A stretch of DNA of 64,000 bases from Dolosigranulum pigrum ATCC 51524 (lineage in GTDB: Bacteria; Bacillota; Bacilli; Lactobacillales; Carnobacteriaceae_A), in the NCBI RefSeq assembly GCF_000245815.1, contig NZ_JH601103.1:1265438-1329437 (forward strand), given 5' to 3'. A program made the position numbers and the translations under genes. Of the stretch, positions 47,321 to 57,044 are shown in pieces; the first letter of the stretch is position 1, and each line of letters begins with the position of its first letter. The notes under the pieces are model-generated. The model was not told where the DNA came from. It worked only from the letters and a program-made list of their open reading frames with translations, and made no database searches.

Positions 47321-47773
47321 TTAAAAATCTTTGGCCTGTGAGTCAATGATGATGGTGACAGGGCCGTCATTGGTGAGGTCAACTGCCATATCAGCGCCGA
47401 ATTCTCCGGTTGCGACGGTTAAGCCTTCCTTGCGCAAGCGGTCGTTCAAGGCGTCGTATAATTGTTCGGCATGATCGGGGTCCCCGGCTCGTGTGAAGCT
47501 GGGGCGGTTGCCTTTTCGCGTGGAGGCATGCAAGGTGAATTGGGAAATCGATAAAATCTCGCCCCCGACTTGATCGAGCGAATGATTCATCTTCCCTGCT
47601 TCATCTTCGAAGATACGCATACCAGCTATTTTTCGCGTTAAGTAATCGACATCCTCCATCGTATCGGCATCTTCCACGCCAACTAAGATAACAAAGCCGC
47701 GGTTAATCTGGCCGGTCACCTCACCGTTAATCGTCACGCTGGCTTGAGAGACACGTTGTAGTACAATTCGCAT
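47321..47773 (-). CDS. dtd: D-aminoacyl-tRNA deacylase
   Basis: 150 residues. Hydrolyses D-amino acids from mischarged tRNA. It has [18 protein letters not shown], the [18 protein letters not shown] active-site region and the [11 protein letters not shown] motif. It normally follows rel in Firmicutes, as here (50-base gap). The island starts directly after its stop. Confidence 0.96.
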   Translation of the reverse strand: MRIVLQRVSQASVTINGEVTGQINRGFVILVGVEDADTMEDVDYLTRKIAGMRIFEDEAGKMNHSLDQVGGEILSISQFTLHASTRKGNRPSFTRAGDPDHAEQLYDALNDRLRKEGLTVATGEFGADMAVDLTNDGPVTIIIDSQAKDF

Positions 47774-47823
47774 GTTATCATCCTTCTGAATTCTTCTTGT
47801 AGTATGAGTTCTTGTGTTGTTGC

Positions 47824-48543
47824 TTAAGTGGCTAAGCGTTTAACAGAATAGACGTCAGGGACTTTCTTAATCTTGTCGACAAGTATTTTAAGATCTTGTA
47901 GATTATTGATACCAACTTTGACTTTAATAACAACGATCTCTTCATCGTTCACTTGACCAACCACATTGCGTAAGGTGTCGGTTTGAGTATTGATGACTTG
48001 GAGCACGTCATTCAGCAAGCCAGTTCGGTCATAGCCGGTAATCTGTAACTCGCTATCGTAGACTTTTTCACTTGACTTCGTGTTCTCCCATTCGACTTCG
48101 ATCAGACGCTCACCCGTTGTCTTGTCATCCTTGACATTGGCACAGTCGCGACGGTGAACCGAAATTCCCCGACCACGCGTGACGTAGCCGACAATATCAT
48201 CCCCAGGCACAGGGTTACAGCACTTGCTGAGTCGTAGCAGTAAGTTGTCAGCTCCTTGCACGATCACTCCATCCTCGTGCCGGATTTTCATCTTCTCAGG
48301 CTCTTTATTCAACTGCGCAGTGTTCGTATCAGCTGTCTTCTGGCGTTCTTGCTCTCGCTTGCGTCGATCCTCTTCCGTCAGACGCGCTACTACTGTTGCT
48401 CCTTTAATCTCACCGAATCCTAGCGCGGCATACAAGTCTTGTTCATTCTTATAGTTAAAGCGCTCGGCTAGAGCATGCATCCGGTCTTTATCATCGAGAA
48501 AGTCTTTAGGCGTGAAGTCCAGTCGCTCAAGGTGCTCTTGCAT
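47824..48543 (-). CDS. split Rel, C-terminal regulatory half (helical, ZFD, ACT domains)
   Basis: 239 residues corresponding to the C-terminal third of long RelA/Rel. It has the helical part ([26 protein letters not shown]), the zinc-finger-like domain with [30 protein letters not shown], and the ACT/RRM domain ([17 protein letters not shown]). In an intact Rel these bind the ribosome and regulate the synthetase/hydrolase balance. Its ATG overlaps the stop of the N-terminal half as TGATG, so reinitiation could make it as a separate protein. In the same frame, upstream of the ATG, AAEGREL can be read, the normal Rel sequence, which shows that this is a frameshift. Confidence 0.88.
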   Translation of the reverse strand: MQEHLERLDFTPKDFLDDKDRMHALAERFNYKNEQDLYAALGFGEIKGATVVARLTEEDRRKREQERQKTADTNTAQLNKEPEKMKIRHEDGVIVQGADNLLLRLSKCCNPVPGDDIVGYVTRGRGISVHRRDCANVKDDKTTGERLIEVEWENTKSSEKVYDSELQITGYDRTGLLNDVLQVINTQTDTLRNVVGQVNDEEIVVIKVKVGINNLQDLKILVDKIKKVPDVYSVKRLAT

Positions 48544-50015
48544 CAGCTCGCGTCCTTCTGCTGCGTCTTGAAGAAATGCTTAATGCGATTTTTCGCCTTG
48601 GAGGTATTCACATACTTCAACCAGTCTCGACTTGGACCGAAAGAACTGCTGGAGGTTAACATCTCTACAATATCGCCGTTTTTCAGCTTATAGTTCAGTG
48701 GGACGATTTTACCGTTAACTTTAGCACCGGTCGATTGATTGCCGACTTCAGTATGGACATGATAAGCGAAGTCCAGTGTGCTGGAATCGCGAGGCAGTTC
48801 CATGACATCCCCTTTTGGACTGAAGACGTAGACTTTATCCTTGAAGATATCTTGCTTGATCGAGTCCATGAAGTCACTGGCAGTATTGGATTCAGTCTGC
48901 AACTCGATAATATCACGGAACCAGGAGATATGTTGGTCCATCTCATCGGTGGGTGCTTTGGTTGTAATACCTTCCTTATAAGCCCAGTGTGCCGCTACCC
49001 CGTACTCAGCAATCTCATGCATCTTAAAGGTACGGATCTGGACTTCTAGCGGTGTTGCATCCGGTCCTAGCACGGTGGTGTGCAGTGACTGGTACATGTT
49101 CGCTTTCGGCATGGCGATGTAGTCCTTGAAGCGCCCTGGCATCGGCTTCCACTTGGTGTGAATCGCTCCGAGCACGCCGTAGCAGTCTTTAATCGATGGC
49201 ACAATCACTCGTAGCGCCAGTAAGTCATAGATTTCGCTGAATTGCTTCTTCTGATTACGCATTTTTTTGTAAATCGAAAAGATATGCTTAGGGCGCCCGG
49301 TAATATCGGCTTCAATATCAAGTTCGTCGACGGCTTCTTGGATGGTAGCCTTCGCATTCTCAATATAGCGCTCGCGATCTTCTCGGCGCGAGTTCATCAT
49401 ATGCACGATTCGGTAATATTGCTGGGAGTTCGTGTAGCGTAAGGAGATATCCTCTAGCTCCCATTTAATGCGGCTAATTCCGAGTCGATCCGCTAGTGGG
49501 GCATAGATTTCCATCGTCTCCGTTGCGATATCGACTTGCTTTTCTTTGCGGTGATAACTCAGAGTCCGCATGTTATGTAAGCGGTCGGCTAGTTTCACCA
49601 AGACAACGCGTACGTCTTGAGCCATCGCAATTAACATTTTGCGGTGATTTTCGGCTTGGTGTTCTTTTTTGGATTTGAATTTGAATTTTCCTAACTTGGT
49701 CACGCCATCGACTAGATCTGCCACTTCTGGGTTGAATAGCTCAGCGATATCAGCGTACGTATATTCGGTATCTTCTACAACGTCGTGTAAGAAGCCCGTT
49801 GCGACAGTAACCGGATCCATTCTTAGTTCGGCTAAGATCGCCGCGACTTGCACCGGGTGAGAGATAAATTGTTCGCCCGACTTTCGCATCTGTCCGGCAT
49901 GTGCTTTCTCAGCTAAGTCATATGCACGCTTCACAAAGGTCACATGTTCACTGCTCATATACGTTAAGCATAGAGCGATAACTTCTTGGGGAGTATAATT
50001 TTTCTTCACAGACAT
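48543..50015 (-). CDS. split Rel, N-terminal half ((p)ppGpp hydrolase, synthetase, TGS)
   Basis: About 490 residues. It has the HD hydrolase domain (HPVQVAAILAEL, HDVVEDTEYTY), the synthetase domain (EIYDLLALRVIV, GRFKDYIAMPKANMYQSLHTTV) and the TGS domain (VYVFSPKGDVMELPRDSSTLDFAYHVH). It ends prematurely at KHFFKTQQKDAS, where intact Rel continues through a helical domain; about six residues seem missing at the junction before the frame changes. The start at 50015 (MSVKKNYTPQEV) has AAGGTG six bases upstream. Catalytic residues look intact, but loss of covalent linkage to the ZFD/ACT part should alter ribosome-dependent control. Confidence 0.9.
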   Translation of the reverse strand: MSVKKNYTPQEVIALCLTYMSSEHVTFVKRAYDLAEKAHAGQMRKSGEQFISHPVQVAAILAELRMDPVTVATGFLHDVVEDTEYTYADIAELFNPEVADLVDGVTKLGKFKFKSKKEHQAENHRKMLIAMAQDVRVVLVKLADRLHNMRTLSYHRKEKQVDIATETMEIYAPLADRLGISRIKWELEDISLRYTNSQQYYRIVHMMNSRREDRERYIENAKATIQEAVDELDIEADITGRPKHIFSIYKKMRNQKKQFSEIYDLLALRVIVPSIKDCYGVLGAIHTKWKPMPGRFKDYIAMPKANMYQSLHTTVLGPDATPLEVQIRTFKMHEIAEYGVAAHWAYKEGITTKAPTDEMDQHISWFRDIIELQTESNTASDFMDSIKQDIFKDKVYVFSPKGDVMELPRDSSTLDFAYHVHTEVGNQSTGAKVNGKIVPLNYKLKNGDIVEMLTSSSSFGPSRDWLKYVNTSKAKNRIKHFFKTQQKDAS

Positions 50016-50048
50016 CTGTTTCACCTTCTTATTGGATGTTCTTAAGGG

Positions 50049-50080
50049 AATAACCAGCACTGCGATTAGTGCTGGTTATT
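50049..50080. terminator. hairpin between deoC and rel
   Basis: AATAACCAGCACT / AGTGCTGGTTATT with a six-base loop. Strong stem but only short T-stretches on either strand. It lies in the rel leader, downstream of the deoC stop in no orientation (deoC is on the same strand), so it most likely ends or regulates the transcript entering deoC from rel's side, or serves as an mRNA structure. Confidence 0.5.
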
Positions 50081-50114
50081 GTTGTTCTTATTATAAAGCT
50101 TTTGCGCTATATGA

Positions 50115-50786
50115 TCAATATTCGCCTGAGTCAGCTGTTTGACCACTGACGATCTTGACACCACTGGAAGCTCCAATCCGAGTTGCACCCGCTTCAATCA
50201 TCGCTTGGGCATCTTCAGCACTGCGAACGCCACCGGATGCTTTTACACCCATCTCTGGACCAACCGTGCTACGCATTAATTTGACGTCTTCCACAGTTGC
50301 ACCACCACCTGAGAAGCCTGTCGATGTTTTAACAAAATCAGCTCCTGCTTGTTTAGCAATCTCACACGCACGAATTTTTTCGTATTTTGTCAGTAGTGAT
50401 GTTTCGATGATCACTTTTACGATCGCTTTGCCTTGAACAGCTTGGACGACCCCTTTAATGTCACGAGCAACAGTTCGGTAATCTTCACTCTTCAAGCGGC
50501 CAATGTTAATGACCATATCCACTTCAGTCGCGCCTTGTTCGACAGCTAACTTCGCTTCTTGGGCTTTTGCTTCCATCGCATTAGCTCCGAGGGGGAAGCC
50601 GATGACCGTACAGATTTCTACATCTGATCCGTGCAAGAAGTCTCGACAATATTCGACCCAAGTTGGGTTCACACAGACGGACTTGAAGTGATGTTCTTTA
50701 GCTTCTAGACAGATTTTTTGGATGTCTAATTCCGTGGCGTCTGGTTTTAGTGCAGTATGATCAATGTATTGTGCTAAGTTCTTCAT
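50115..50786 (-). CDS. deoC: deoxyribose-phosphate aldolase
   Basis: 223 residues. Cleaves 2-deoxyribose 5-phosphate to glyceraldehyde 3-phosphate and acetaldehyde in deoxynucleoside catabolism. It has [38 protein letters not shown] and the Schiff-base Lys in [16 protein letters not shown], followed by [13 protein letters not shown]. It overlaps the prmA stop by one base. Confidence 0.97.
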   Translation of the reverse strand: MKNLAQYIDHTALKPDATELDIQKICLEAKEHHFKSVCVNPTWVEYCRDFLHGSDVEICTVIGFPLGANAMEAKAQEAKLAVEQGATEVDMVINIGRLKSEDYRTVARDIKGVVQAVQGKAIVKVIIETSLLTKYEKIRACEIAKQAGADFVKTSTGFSGGGATVEDVKLMRSTVGPEMGVKASGGVRSAEDAQAMIEAGATRIGASSGVKIVSGQTADSGEY

Positions 50787-51760
50787 TATTTTAACTCCTT
50801 TTCTTTAGTCGTAAGCGGTTTGCGGGCGAGGATGCCGATCCAATCCGTCATCTGGTTCATCTGTTCGACAATAAAGCCGACTCGTTCTAGTTCAGCAATA
50901 ACAGCTTCTTTCTTACTGTCGATAATGCCGGATGTGATAAAAGTTCCACCGGGCTTCAGCAAGCGATAAGCATCGGCCGTTAAGGGGATAATGATGTCCG
51001 CCAAAATATTGGCGACAATCATATCGGTTTCATGAGTAATATTGTCCAGCGATTGATTAACCGCCACGTTGATCTGGTCGGACTGGTTATTCAGGGCAAT
51101 ATTTTCGGCAGCGACTCTAGTGGCCACCGCATCGATATCATAAGCATAAATATCTCCCGCACCCATATAAGCAGCAGCAATACTTAAGACACCTGAGCCA
51201 GTTCCCACATCAAGCAAGGTCTCGCCACCACGCATCGTCGTCTCTAGCAGTTGGAGAGCAAGTTGCGTGGTCGGATGCGTTCCCGTTCCAAAGGCTTGCC
51301 CCGGATCGAGCTTCAAGACTATTTCATCCGAATGATGAGGCTCATACGCCTGCCACTGCGGAACAATGGTGAGGAAGCGAGTCAATGCTACGGGATGATA
51401 ATACTTCTTCCACGTGTCTGCCCAGTCTTCTTCATCAATCGTTGCATACTGAACCGTAAAGTTGCTAGTATTCAGACCATAATCATGGTAGGTTGCCAGC
51501 TGATCTTCAATATGCTGCTTCAAGTGCTCAGCATTGTCCACATCATAAAAATAACTCTTGACAATAATACGATCAGTGAGATACTTAGGATCATCACGAT
51601 CCAACAACTCTTCATATTGATACTCCGGCAAGTCCATCAAGTCATGTTGATTGACGATTGAGACTCCTGCCGAGCCCAGTTCGATCAATAAGTTCGCCAC
51701 AGCTTCTTCTGCATCACTATGAATCATTACACTAAATTCGCTCCACACCGTCAACCGCAT
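50786..51760 (-). CDS. prmA: ribosomal protein L11 methyltransferase
   Basis: 324 residues. Trimethylates L11 with SAM. It has [23 protein letters not shown], the SAM motif [29 protein letters not shown] and [12 protein letters not shown]. Its start overlaps the end of the DUF3013 gene by 29 bases, and its stop overlaps deoC by one base: a tightly coupled three-gene unit. Confidence 0.96.
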   Translation of the reverse strand: MRLTVWSEFSVMIHSDAEEAVANLLIELGSAGVSIVNQHDLMDLPEYQYEELLDRDDPKYLTDRIIVKSYFYDVDNAEHLKQHIEDQLATYHDYGLNTSNFTVQYATIDEEDWADTWKKYYHPVALTRFLTIVPQWQAYEPHHSDEIVLKLDPGQAFGTGTHPTTQLALQLLETTMRGGETLLDVGTGSGVLSIAAAYMGAGDIYAYDIDAVATRVAAENIALNNQSDQINVAVNQSLDNITHETDMIVANILADIIIPLTADAYRLLKPGGTFITSGIIDSKKEAVIAELERVGFIVEQMNQMTDWIGILARKPLTTKEKELK

Positions 51761-52283
51761 TGCCCCCCGTAAATTTATTAATAAGCGATGGTTCTACCTC
51801 GAAGTGCATAAATAACCGCTCATCATTGAATCGTTCTGCTTCTTTCATCGTCTGAATAGCTTGTTGGAGATTGCGCTCACCCCAACGCAATTCAAACGTG
51901 TTAATGGTACTATCAGCCAGGAATTCATCTAATTCTGTTTTACCATTGGATGCTACTCGAATCAAATGCTTCAAAGTGGCTTGTACGCGTCCTTTTTCAA
52001 TCCCTAGTTCATGATCGAAGTTGATAGTAGCCAGATAGTTTTCATTCTGGATATCGGAAATCACTGAATCATAGAAGGCGATCACATCTTCGAACTGAAT
52101 ATACTTCTCTCCGTTAATCTCGCCTCGAATATCTTGTACGTGAATATCTTCGGTTATTTCAACACGAAAGGTGAGGTATAACTCCACAATTCGCTTCTTC
52201 GAATGATTAATTACTTTCCATCTAAAAAATGGATGGATTTCTTTTAATTGTTCTGCTATATATTGCGCCAAGTCTCTGTTCAT
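51732..52283 (-). CDS. DUF3013 family protein
   Basis: About 183 residues, soluble, no signal peptide. The gene upstream of prmA in Lactobacillales encodes a DUF3013 protein, and the sequence (MNRDLAQYIAEQ, FFRWKVINHSKK, ELYLTFRVEI) fits my memory of that family. Function unknown. The start at 52283 has AGGAGGGC five bases upstream; a longer frame to 52331 lies before that site and is rejected. Confidence 0.75.
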   Translation of the reverse strand: MNRDLAQYIAEQLKEIHPFFRWKVINHSKKRIVELYLTFRVEITEDIHVQDIRGEINGEKYIQFEDVIAFYDSVISDIQNENYLATINFDHELGIEKGRVQATLKHLIRVASNGKTELDEFLADSTINTFELRWGERNLQQAIQTMKEAERFNDERLFMHFEVEPSLINKFTGGNAVDGVERI

Positions 52284-52377
52284 CGCACGCCCTCCTGTTC
52301 TCATTGTATCACAATTTCTATCATTCTGCATATATTTTGTATCAACTTTTGTCTCACCCTTCCTTAGTATTTGTCCC

Positions 52378-52408
52378 CAAATAAAAACTACCTCCGAGAG
52401 GTAGTTTG
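52378..52408 (-). terminator. terminator of the ugd-side polysaccharide unit
   Basis: AAACTACCTC, CGA, GAGGTAGTTT; the minus strand continues TTATTTGG after a T-run. It lies a few bases after the dehydratase stop. Confidence 0.88.
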
Positions 52409-52414
52409 ATATAT

Positions 52415-53476
52415 TTAGTGATAGTTGTTGACAAAAGATAATAAGATTTTTTTCAATTGATCTGGTGGACTAGTAGTGAGTTGTTCGATGAAGTCCATTA
52501 ACTCTTCTAGGGGTAGAGTGATATTCTGGCCAATAAATAACCCCTCTACTATTTGTTCTTTCACGAATTCATCAGCTGTTAAATAAACTTCTTCTAGTCG
52601 CTCACCGGGGCGAATGCCTGTTTCTACAATCTTGATTGACTCTCCGGCAGCCTTCTGGTCAATAAGCGCTCGGGCTAAGTCAATAATTTTCACCGGTGTC
52701 CCCATATCGGAGACGAACAAATCTGCTTGATCCGAAAAGGAGAGAGCTTTCAGTATAAGTTGAGCAGCTTCTCGCACCGTCATGAAGTAACGCAGCATCC
52801 GGCGATCAGTTATTGTAACGGGGCCGCCTGCTTCGATCTGAGTAAGGAAACGAGGGATAACTGATCCATTCGACTGCAAGACATTACCGAAGCGAACGGC
52901 CAAATAAGGATAACCCGTCTGTTCACGGAAGGCAGAGACGAGCAATTCAGCTACACGCTTAGTCGCTCCCATAATCCCAACCGGCTGAACGGCCTTATCC
53001 GTTGACACGAGAACAAACGAGCGTATTTCCTGATCAGTAGCCACTTCCAGTAAATTTAAAGTACCACAAATATTGTTCGTCACCGCTTCATCAGGTTGGC
53101 TTTCCATCAAGGGGACATGCTTATAAGCCGCAACATGACAGATAATATCTGGCTGATACGCTTGACAAATTGCGATCATACGTGCTTTGTCTCGCACATC
53201 AGCAATGAGGGGGACGAGCGTTGTCTCTGACTCCAGCGACTGCAATGCTTGGTGAAGACAGTAAATCCCATGTTCACTATGATCTAGCAACAAGAGGCAA
53301 TCCGGGTCCAATCTTAGTAACTGTCGGCATAATTCTGATCCAATCGATCCTGCTGCTCCAGTAATGAGCACTGTTTTCCCGACAATTGATGGACGCACTT
53401 GTTCCGGATGAAAAAGCTGTTCCTCACGCCTAATTAATGCCTCAATCGCCAATACCGATGCATCCACCCTGCTCAT
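52415..53476 (-). CDS. NDP-sugar 4,6-dehydratase/epimerase, soluble CapD/FlaA1-like
   Basis: 353 residues, extended SDR. It has the NAD motif ITGAAGSIGSELCRQ (about 35-49), then HVAAYKHVPLME, VSTDKAVQP and IMGATKRVAELLV, where Met replaces the usual catalytic Tyr, as is normal for UDP-GlcNAc 4,6-dehydratases of the PglF/WbpM/CapD group. The N-terminal membrane half of the large members is absent, giving a soluble enzyme. It probably makes a 6-deoxy-4-keto-hexosamine for the surface polysaccharide. ATG 53476 touches its GGGAGG; a GTG at 53467 is an alternative start. Confidence 0.9.
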   Translation of the reverse strand: MSRVDASVLAIEALIRREEQLFHPEQVRPSIVGKTVLITGAAGSIGSELCRQLLRLDPDCLLLLDHSEHGIYCLHQALQSLESETTLVPLIADVRDKARMIAICQAYQPDIICHVAAYKHVPLMESQPDEAVTNNICGTLNLLEVATDQEIRSFVLVSTDKAVQPVGIMGATKRVAELLVSAFREQTGYPYLAVRFGNVLQSNGSVIPRFLTQIEAGGPVTITDRRMLRYFMTVREAAQLILKALSFSDQADLFVSDMGTPVKIIDLARALIDQKAAGESIKIVETGIRPGERLEEVYLTADEFVKEQIVEGLFIGQNITLPLEELMDFIEQLTTSPPDQLKKILLSFVNNYH

Positions 53477-53486
53477 CCTCCCTCAA

Positions 53487-54659
53487 TTAATTGTTGTGAT
53501 ATAAATCTCTTGTATACACTTTTTCCGCAACATCTGCCAACTCTGGTGTCATCCGATTCGTAATAATGACATCGCTCTGTTCTTTAAACTGTGCCAAGTC
53601 CTTGATAACCTCTGAATGATAAAAGTGTTCCGCATCCAAAGCTGGTTCATAGACCACACACGGGATACCTTTTGCCTTAATTCGCTTCATCACACCTTGA
53701 ATGGCTGATTGACGGAAATTATCAGAATCCGATTTCATTGTTAGACGGTAGACACCAACTGTTTGTGGTTTTTTCGCTAAAACTTGTTCTGCTACAAAAT
53801 CTTTGCGTGTTCGGTTCGCATCGACAATGGCCCGAATAATATTGTTCGGGACATCCGCATAGTTAGCTAATAATTGCTTCGTATCCTTAGGTAAACAGTA
53901 ACCGCCATACCCAAACGAAGGATTGTTGTAATGATCGCCAATCCGTGGATCTAGTCCAACTCCATCAATAATAGACTTGGTATCTAAGCCACGTGTTTCG
54001 GCATAAGAGTCCAATTCGTTAAAGTAAGCCACACGTAAGGCTAAGAAGGTATTGGAGAACAGTTTCACCGCTTCTGCTTCAGTCGAATCCATAAATAAGG
54101 TCTCAATTTCAGTTGCTTCAGCGCCTTCTTTCAATAACTCCGCAAATTGTTCTGCCCGTTCGGATACCTCACCGATAATAATACGGCTTGGATATAAATT
54201 ATCATAGAGCGCACGACCTTCGCGCAAGAATTCAGGCGAGAAGATAATATTATTGGTATTATACTTTGCACGGATATCTTTGGTATAACCGACAGGAACG
54301 GTTGATTTTATAATAATTGTTGCATCTGGCGCATGTTCGAGAACGTCTTCAATCACCCGTTCGACGGCAGATGTATCGAAATAATTCGTCTGTTCATCAT
54401 AATTTGTCGGAGCTGCGACCACGACAAACTCAGGCGACTCCTCATATGCTTTGGCAATATCTGATGTTGCTTCTAAGTTCAATTCTTTCTCTGCCAAGTA
54501 GGTTTCGATATCATGATCTACAATAGGCGACTTGCCGGCATTGATTAATTCCACTTTTTCTTCGATAATTTCTAATGCTTTAACTTGGTTGTGTTGGGCC
54601 AGTAATACGGCATTCGATAAGCCCACATATCCCATCCCAACAACTGTAATTCGACTCAT
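53487..54659 (-). CDS. ugd: UDP-glucose/UDP-HexNAc 6-dehydrogenase
   Basis: 390 residues. Two-step NAD-dependent oxidation of a UDP-sugar to the uronic acid. The Rossmann motif [32 protein letters not shown], the catalytic-Cys motif [12 protein letters not shown] and a C-terminal UDP-binding domain are present. The short, single-unit form could use UDP-Glc or a UDP-HexNAc. Ten bases upstream of the dehydratase gene. Confidence 0.93.
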   Translation of the reverse strand: MSRITVVGMGYVGLSNAVLLAQHNQVKALEIIEEKVELINAGKSPIVDHDIETYLAEKELNLEATSDIAKAYEESPEFVVVAAPTNYDEQTNYFDTSAVERVIEDVLEHAPDATIIIKSTVPVGYTKDIRAKYNTNNIIFSPEFLREGRALYDNLYPSRIIIGEVSERAEQFAELLKEGAEATEIETLFMDSTEAEAVKLFSNTFLALRVAYFNELDSYAETRGLDTKSIIDGVGLDPRIGDHYNNPSFGYGGYCLPKDTKQLLANYADVPNNIIRAIVDANRTRKDFVAEQVLAKKPQTVGVYRLTMKSDSDNFRQSAIQGVMKRIKAKGIPCVVYEPALDAEHFYHSEVIKDLAQFKEQSDVIITNRMTPELADVAEKVYTRDLYHNN

Positions 54660-54680
54660 AATTAATCCTCTCTTCTCTCG

Positions 54681-55646
54681 TTATGATAATTCTAATTCGC
54701 CACGTAATAATTGTTGTACGCGGTTCAGTTCAGCTTCCGGAATGACTTCATAATAAATATTATCGATCGTTACCCCTTCACCGTTCAGCTGTTCTTCAAT
54801 CACTGAATCAGCCACATTGCGATAGTTCTGGAAAAACGTCATTAACTGTTCAAACGATAAATTCGTGGTGACCGCTTGTTCCAATGTACCTAAAAGTGGT
54901 CGGTAGTTAATTAGCGAATCGATGCTTCCAACTGCGTTTAACGTCGCTAAGACGACTTCTCGCTGACGCGCTTGCCGGCCATAATCACCGCGCGGATCAT
55001 CTTGACGATTGCGCACATAGGCAAGAGCTCCCGCCCCATCAACGATCAGCGTCTGCCCCGCAATAAATTGATAGCCATCCTGATACACATCAATGGAAGG
55101 TGTCAGCTGAATGCCACCAATTGCATCGATTAACTGTTGCAGACCGGCCATATCAACGGTTATGTAATAATCTATCGGGACATTCAAGAGGGACTGAACA
55201 GCATTAACGGCTGCTCCTGCCCCACCATACGCATAGGCATGATTTAGCTTGTCTTCATAACCTACTTCATTGATGTAGACTCGCGTGTCACGTGGAATAC
55301 TCAAGATAGTGGTTTGATTATTATGCGGATTAACCGATGACAGCATGATCGTATCTGATCGTCCTTGATCCGTCCGCTCAAAATCTCCTGAATCAATTCC
55401 CAAGAGTAAGACGGAAAATGGATCGCCCGCCGTCAAGTTCACCGGTTGCTGGCGCAAATTTTCTTGGCTAATCGTTTGTTGGAAGCCGTTGAAGGCAGAG
55501 CGAATATCATTGTAGAAGAACACACCAAGCACGGCTAGCACAACTAAAATAATCACAAAAGCACCTAAACACCCAGCGCAGCATCCACAGCCACAACCGC
55601 GTCTTCGTCTCGGTTCTTGTCTAAATCGCTGGTTCTTTTCTTCCAT
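54681..55646 (-). CDS. LytR-CpsA-Psr (LCP) family glycopolymer ligase
   Basis: 321 residues. A cytoplasmic N-terminus, one membrane helix (about 28-46), then the extracellular LCP domain with VLLLGIDSGDFERTDQGRSDTIML, ILSIPRDTRVYI, KLNHAYAYGG, a conserved GGI, and YVRNRQDDPRGDYGRQARQREV. LCP enzymes transfer wall teichoic acid or capsule from the lipid carrier to peptidoglycan, which fits the surrounding polysaccharide genes. Unusual feature: five Cys within nine residues (18, 20, 22, 23, 26) after an Arg tetrad, just before the membrane helix. Confidence 0.94.
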   Translation of the reverse strand: MEEKNQRFRQEPRRRRGCGCGCCAGCLGAFVIILVVLAVLGVFFYNDIRSAFNGFQQTISQENLRQQPVNLTAGDPFSVLLLGIDSGDFERTDQGRSDTIMLSSVNPHNNQTTILSIPRDTRVYINEVGYEDKLNHAYAYGGAGAAVNAVQSLLNVPIDYYITVDMAGLQQLIDAIGGIQLTPSIDVYQDGYQFIAGQTLIVDGAGALAYVRNRQDDPRGDYGRQARQREVVLATLNAVGSIDSLINYRPLLGTLEQAVTTNLSFEQLMTFFQNYRNVADSVIEEQLNGEGVTIDNIYYEVIPEAELNRVQQLLRGELELS

Positions 55647-55896
55647 ATAATCACCTATTCTTTAATTCTTTACTTTTTCATCATTCGTCATTAAACGACT
55701 ACTACCGCCAATTTTATCATAAGTAGTCCCTATTTTCCATGTTCGTCTTTCCTCCGTCATATCACGAGCGACCATCTTGCTAAAAATAAACGATATTCTT
55801 CAAAAAATCATCATTTTTAAACTACCTTGTTCAAAATATGTTATAATAAAGTTACGTATTAGAGACGTTTTATTAGCAAGGTATAAGGATGGTTTT

Positions 55897-56991
55897 ATGT
55901 ATAATTTTTTTGAAGTTTTATTGGCGTGTATGGCGACAATGTTCTTAACATTAGTTACCACACCCATCTTGCGTTACTTCGCCAAAAAAATCCAAACGCA
56001 CTCACTCGACTATCACGATGGAGAAGTCATTCATAAAGAAACATCCGTCGCAACAATGGGAGGACTCGCTATTTATGCAAGTTTTTTCCTCACCCTGTAT
56101 TTTTTAGTGGATATACCGAGCGAGATTATTCATCCAATTTTTCTTTCCACCACTATTATTGTGCTGACTGGTGTGATTGATGATTGGCTCGTTATATCGC
56201 CGTTGATGAAAAGTTTGGGGATTGTTATCGGAGCGACAGTTTTTTATTTATATAGTGATTTTGCCTTAAATTTCATTACATTGCCTATGGTGGGAGAAGT
56301 TCACTTCGGGCCGTTTAGTTATCTGTTGACAATGATTTGGTTGCTTGGCTTTGCCAACTCGATGAACTTAATTGATGGCTTAGATGGGTTGGCAAGTGGG
56401 ATTTCGATTATTTCCTTGACAACAATGGGAATTATTGGCTTTTTCTTCTTAGCGATCGAACAAGTTAGTCTATCCGTCATGATTTTTATATTAGTCGCAG
56501 CGATTATGGGCTTTTGGCCATATAATTTCTTCCCAGCTACGATTTTCTTAGGCGATACCGGTGCGCTATTTTTAGGTTTCATGATTGGTATCTTTTCGCT
56601 CGCTGGCTTGAAGAACGCAACCTTTGTAGCCTTGATTTTGCCTATTGTGATTTTAGGAATTCCGTTTACGGATACGATCTATGCCATTATTCGGCGAAAG
56701 CTAAATAATCAATCCTTCAAATCACGCGATCTTGGCCATATTCACTACCGGTTTATTTTTCTTGGTATGTCGCATCGCCAAGCAGTTGTAGCCCTCTACT
56801 TACTTTCGGGCATCTTCTCAATTGTCGCTTTGCTCTTGAATTTTTCATCATTTATCGGAGCTATTCTGCTCATTTTCGGTATTCTCATTAGTTTAGAATT
56901 ATTCGTTGAGCTAATTGGCTTAATGGGGGAGACCAAACCTTTGCTTAACAGCTTAAAATGGCTGATGAATAACTTTAACCGCTATGATTAA
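55897..56991 (+). CDS. undecaprenyl-phosphate GlcNAc-1-phosphate transferase (TagO/WecA-like)
   Basis: About 364 residues, roughly ten membrane helices. Starts a cell-wall polymer by moving HexNAc-1-P onto undecaprenyl phosphate. It has HKETSVATMGGLAIY, GVIDDW (metal Asp pair), NLIDGLDGLASG, FLGDTGALFLG and RRKLNNQSFKSRDLGHIHYR. The longest frame begins at 55777, but the ATG at 55897 follows AAGGATGG and gives the family's normal N-terminus. It is the only plus-strand gene in this part of the cluster; a TATAAT lies near 55844. Confidence 0.93.
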   Translation: MYNFFEVLLACMATMFLTLVTTPILRYFAKKIQTHSLDYHDGEVIHKETSVATMGGLAIYASFFLTLYFLVDIPSEIIHPIFLSTTIIVLTGVIDDWLVISPLMKSLGIVIGATVFYLYSDFALNFITLPMVGEVHFGPFSYLLTMIWLLGFANSMNLIDGLDGLASGISIISLTTMGIIGFFFLAIEQVSLSVMIFILVAAIMGFWPYNFFPATIFLGDTGALFLGFMIGIFSLAGLKNATFVALILPIVILGIPFTDTIYAIIRRKLNNQSFKSRDLGHIHYRFIFLGMSHRQAVVALYLLSGIFSIVALLLNFSSFIGAILLIFGILISLELFVELIGLMGETKPLLNSLKWLMNNFNRYD

Positions 56992-57000
56992 AAAAGCGAG

Positions 57001-57044
57001 AAAAAACGAGTATCACTCAACTATCAAGTGATACTCGTTTTTTG
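57001..57044. terminator. bidirectional terminator between tagO-like and sugar transferase genes
   Basis: A near-perfect stem (AAAAAACGAGTATCACT / AGTGATACTCGTTTTTT) between convergent genes. Confidence 0.92.
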
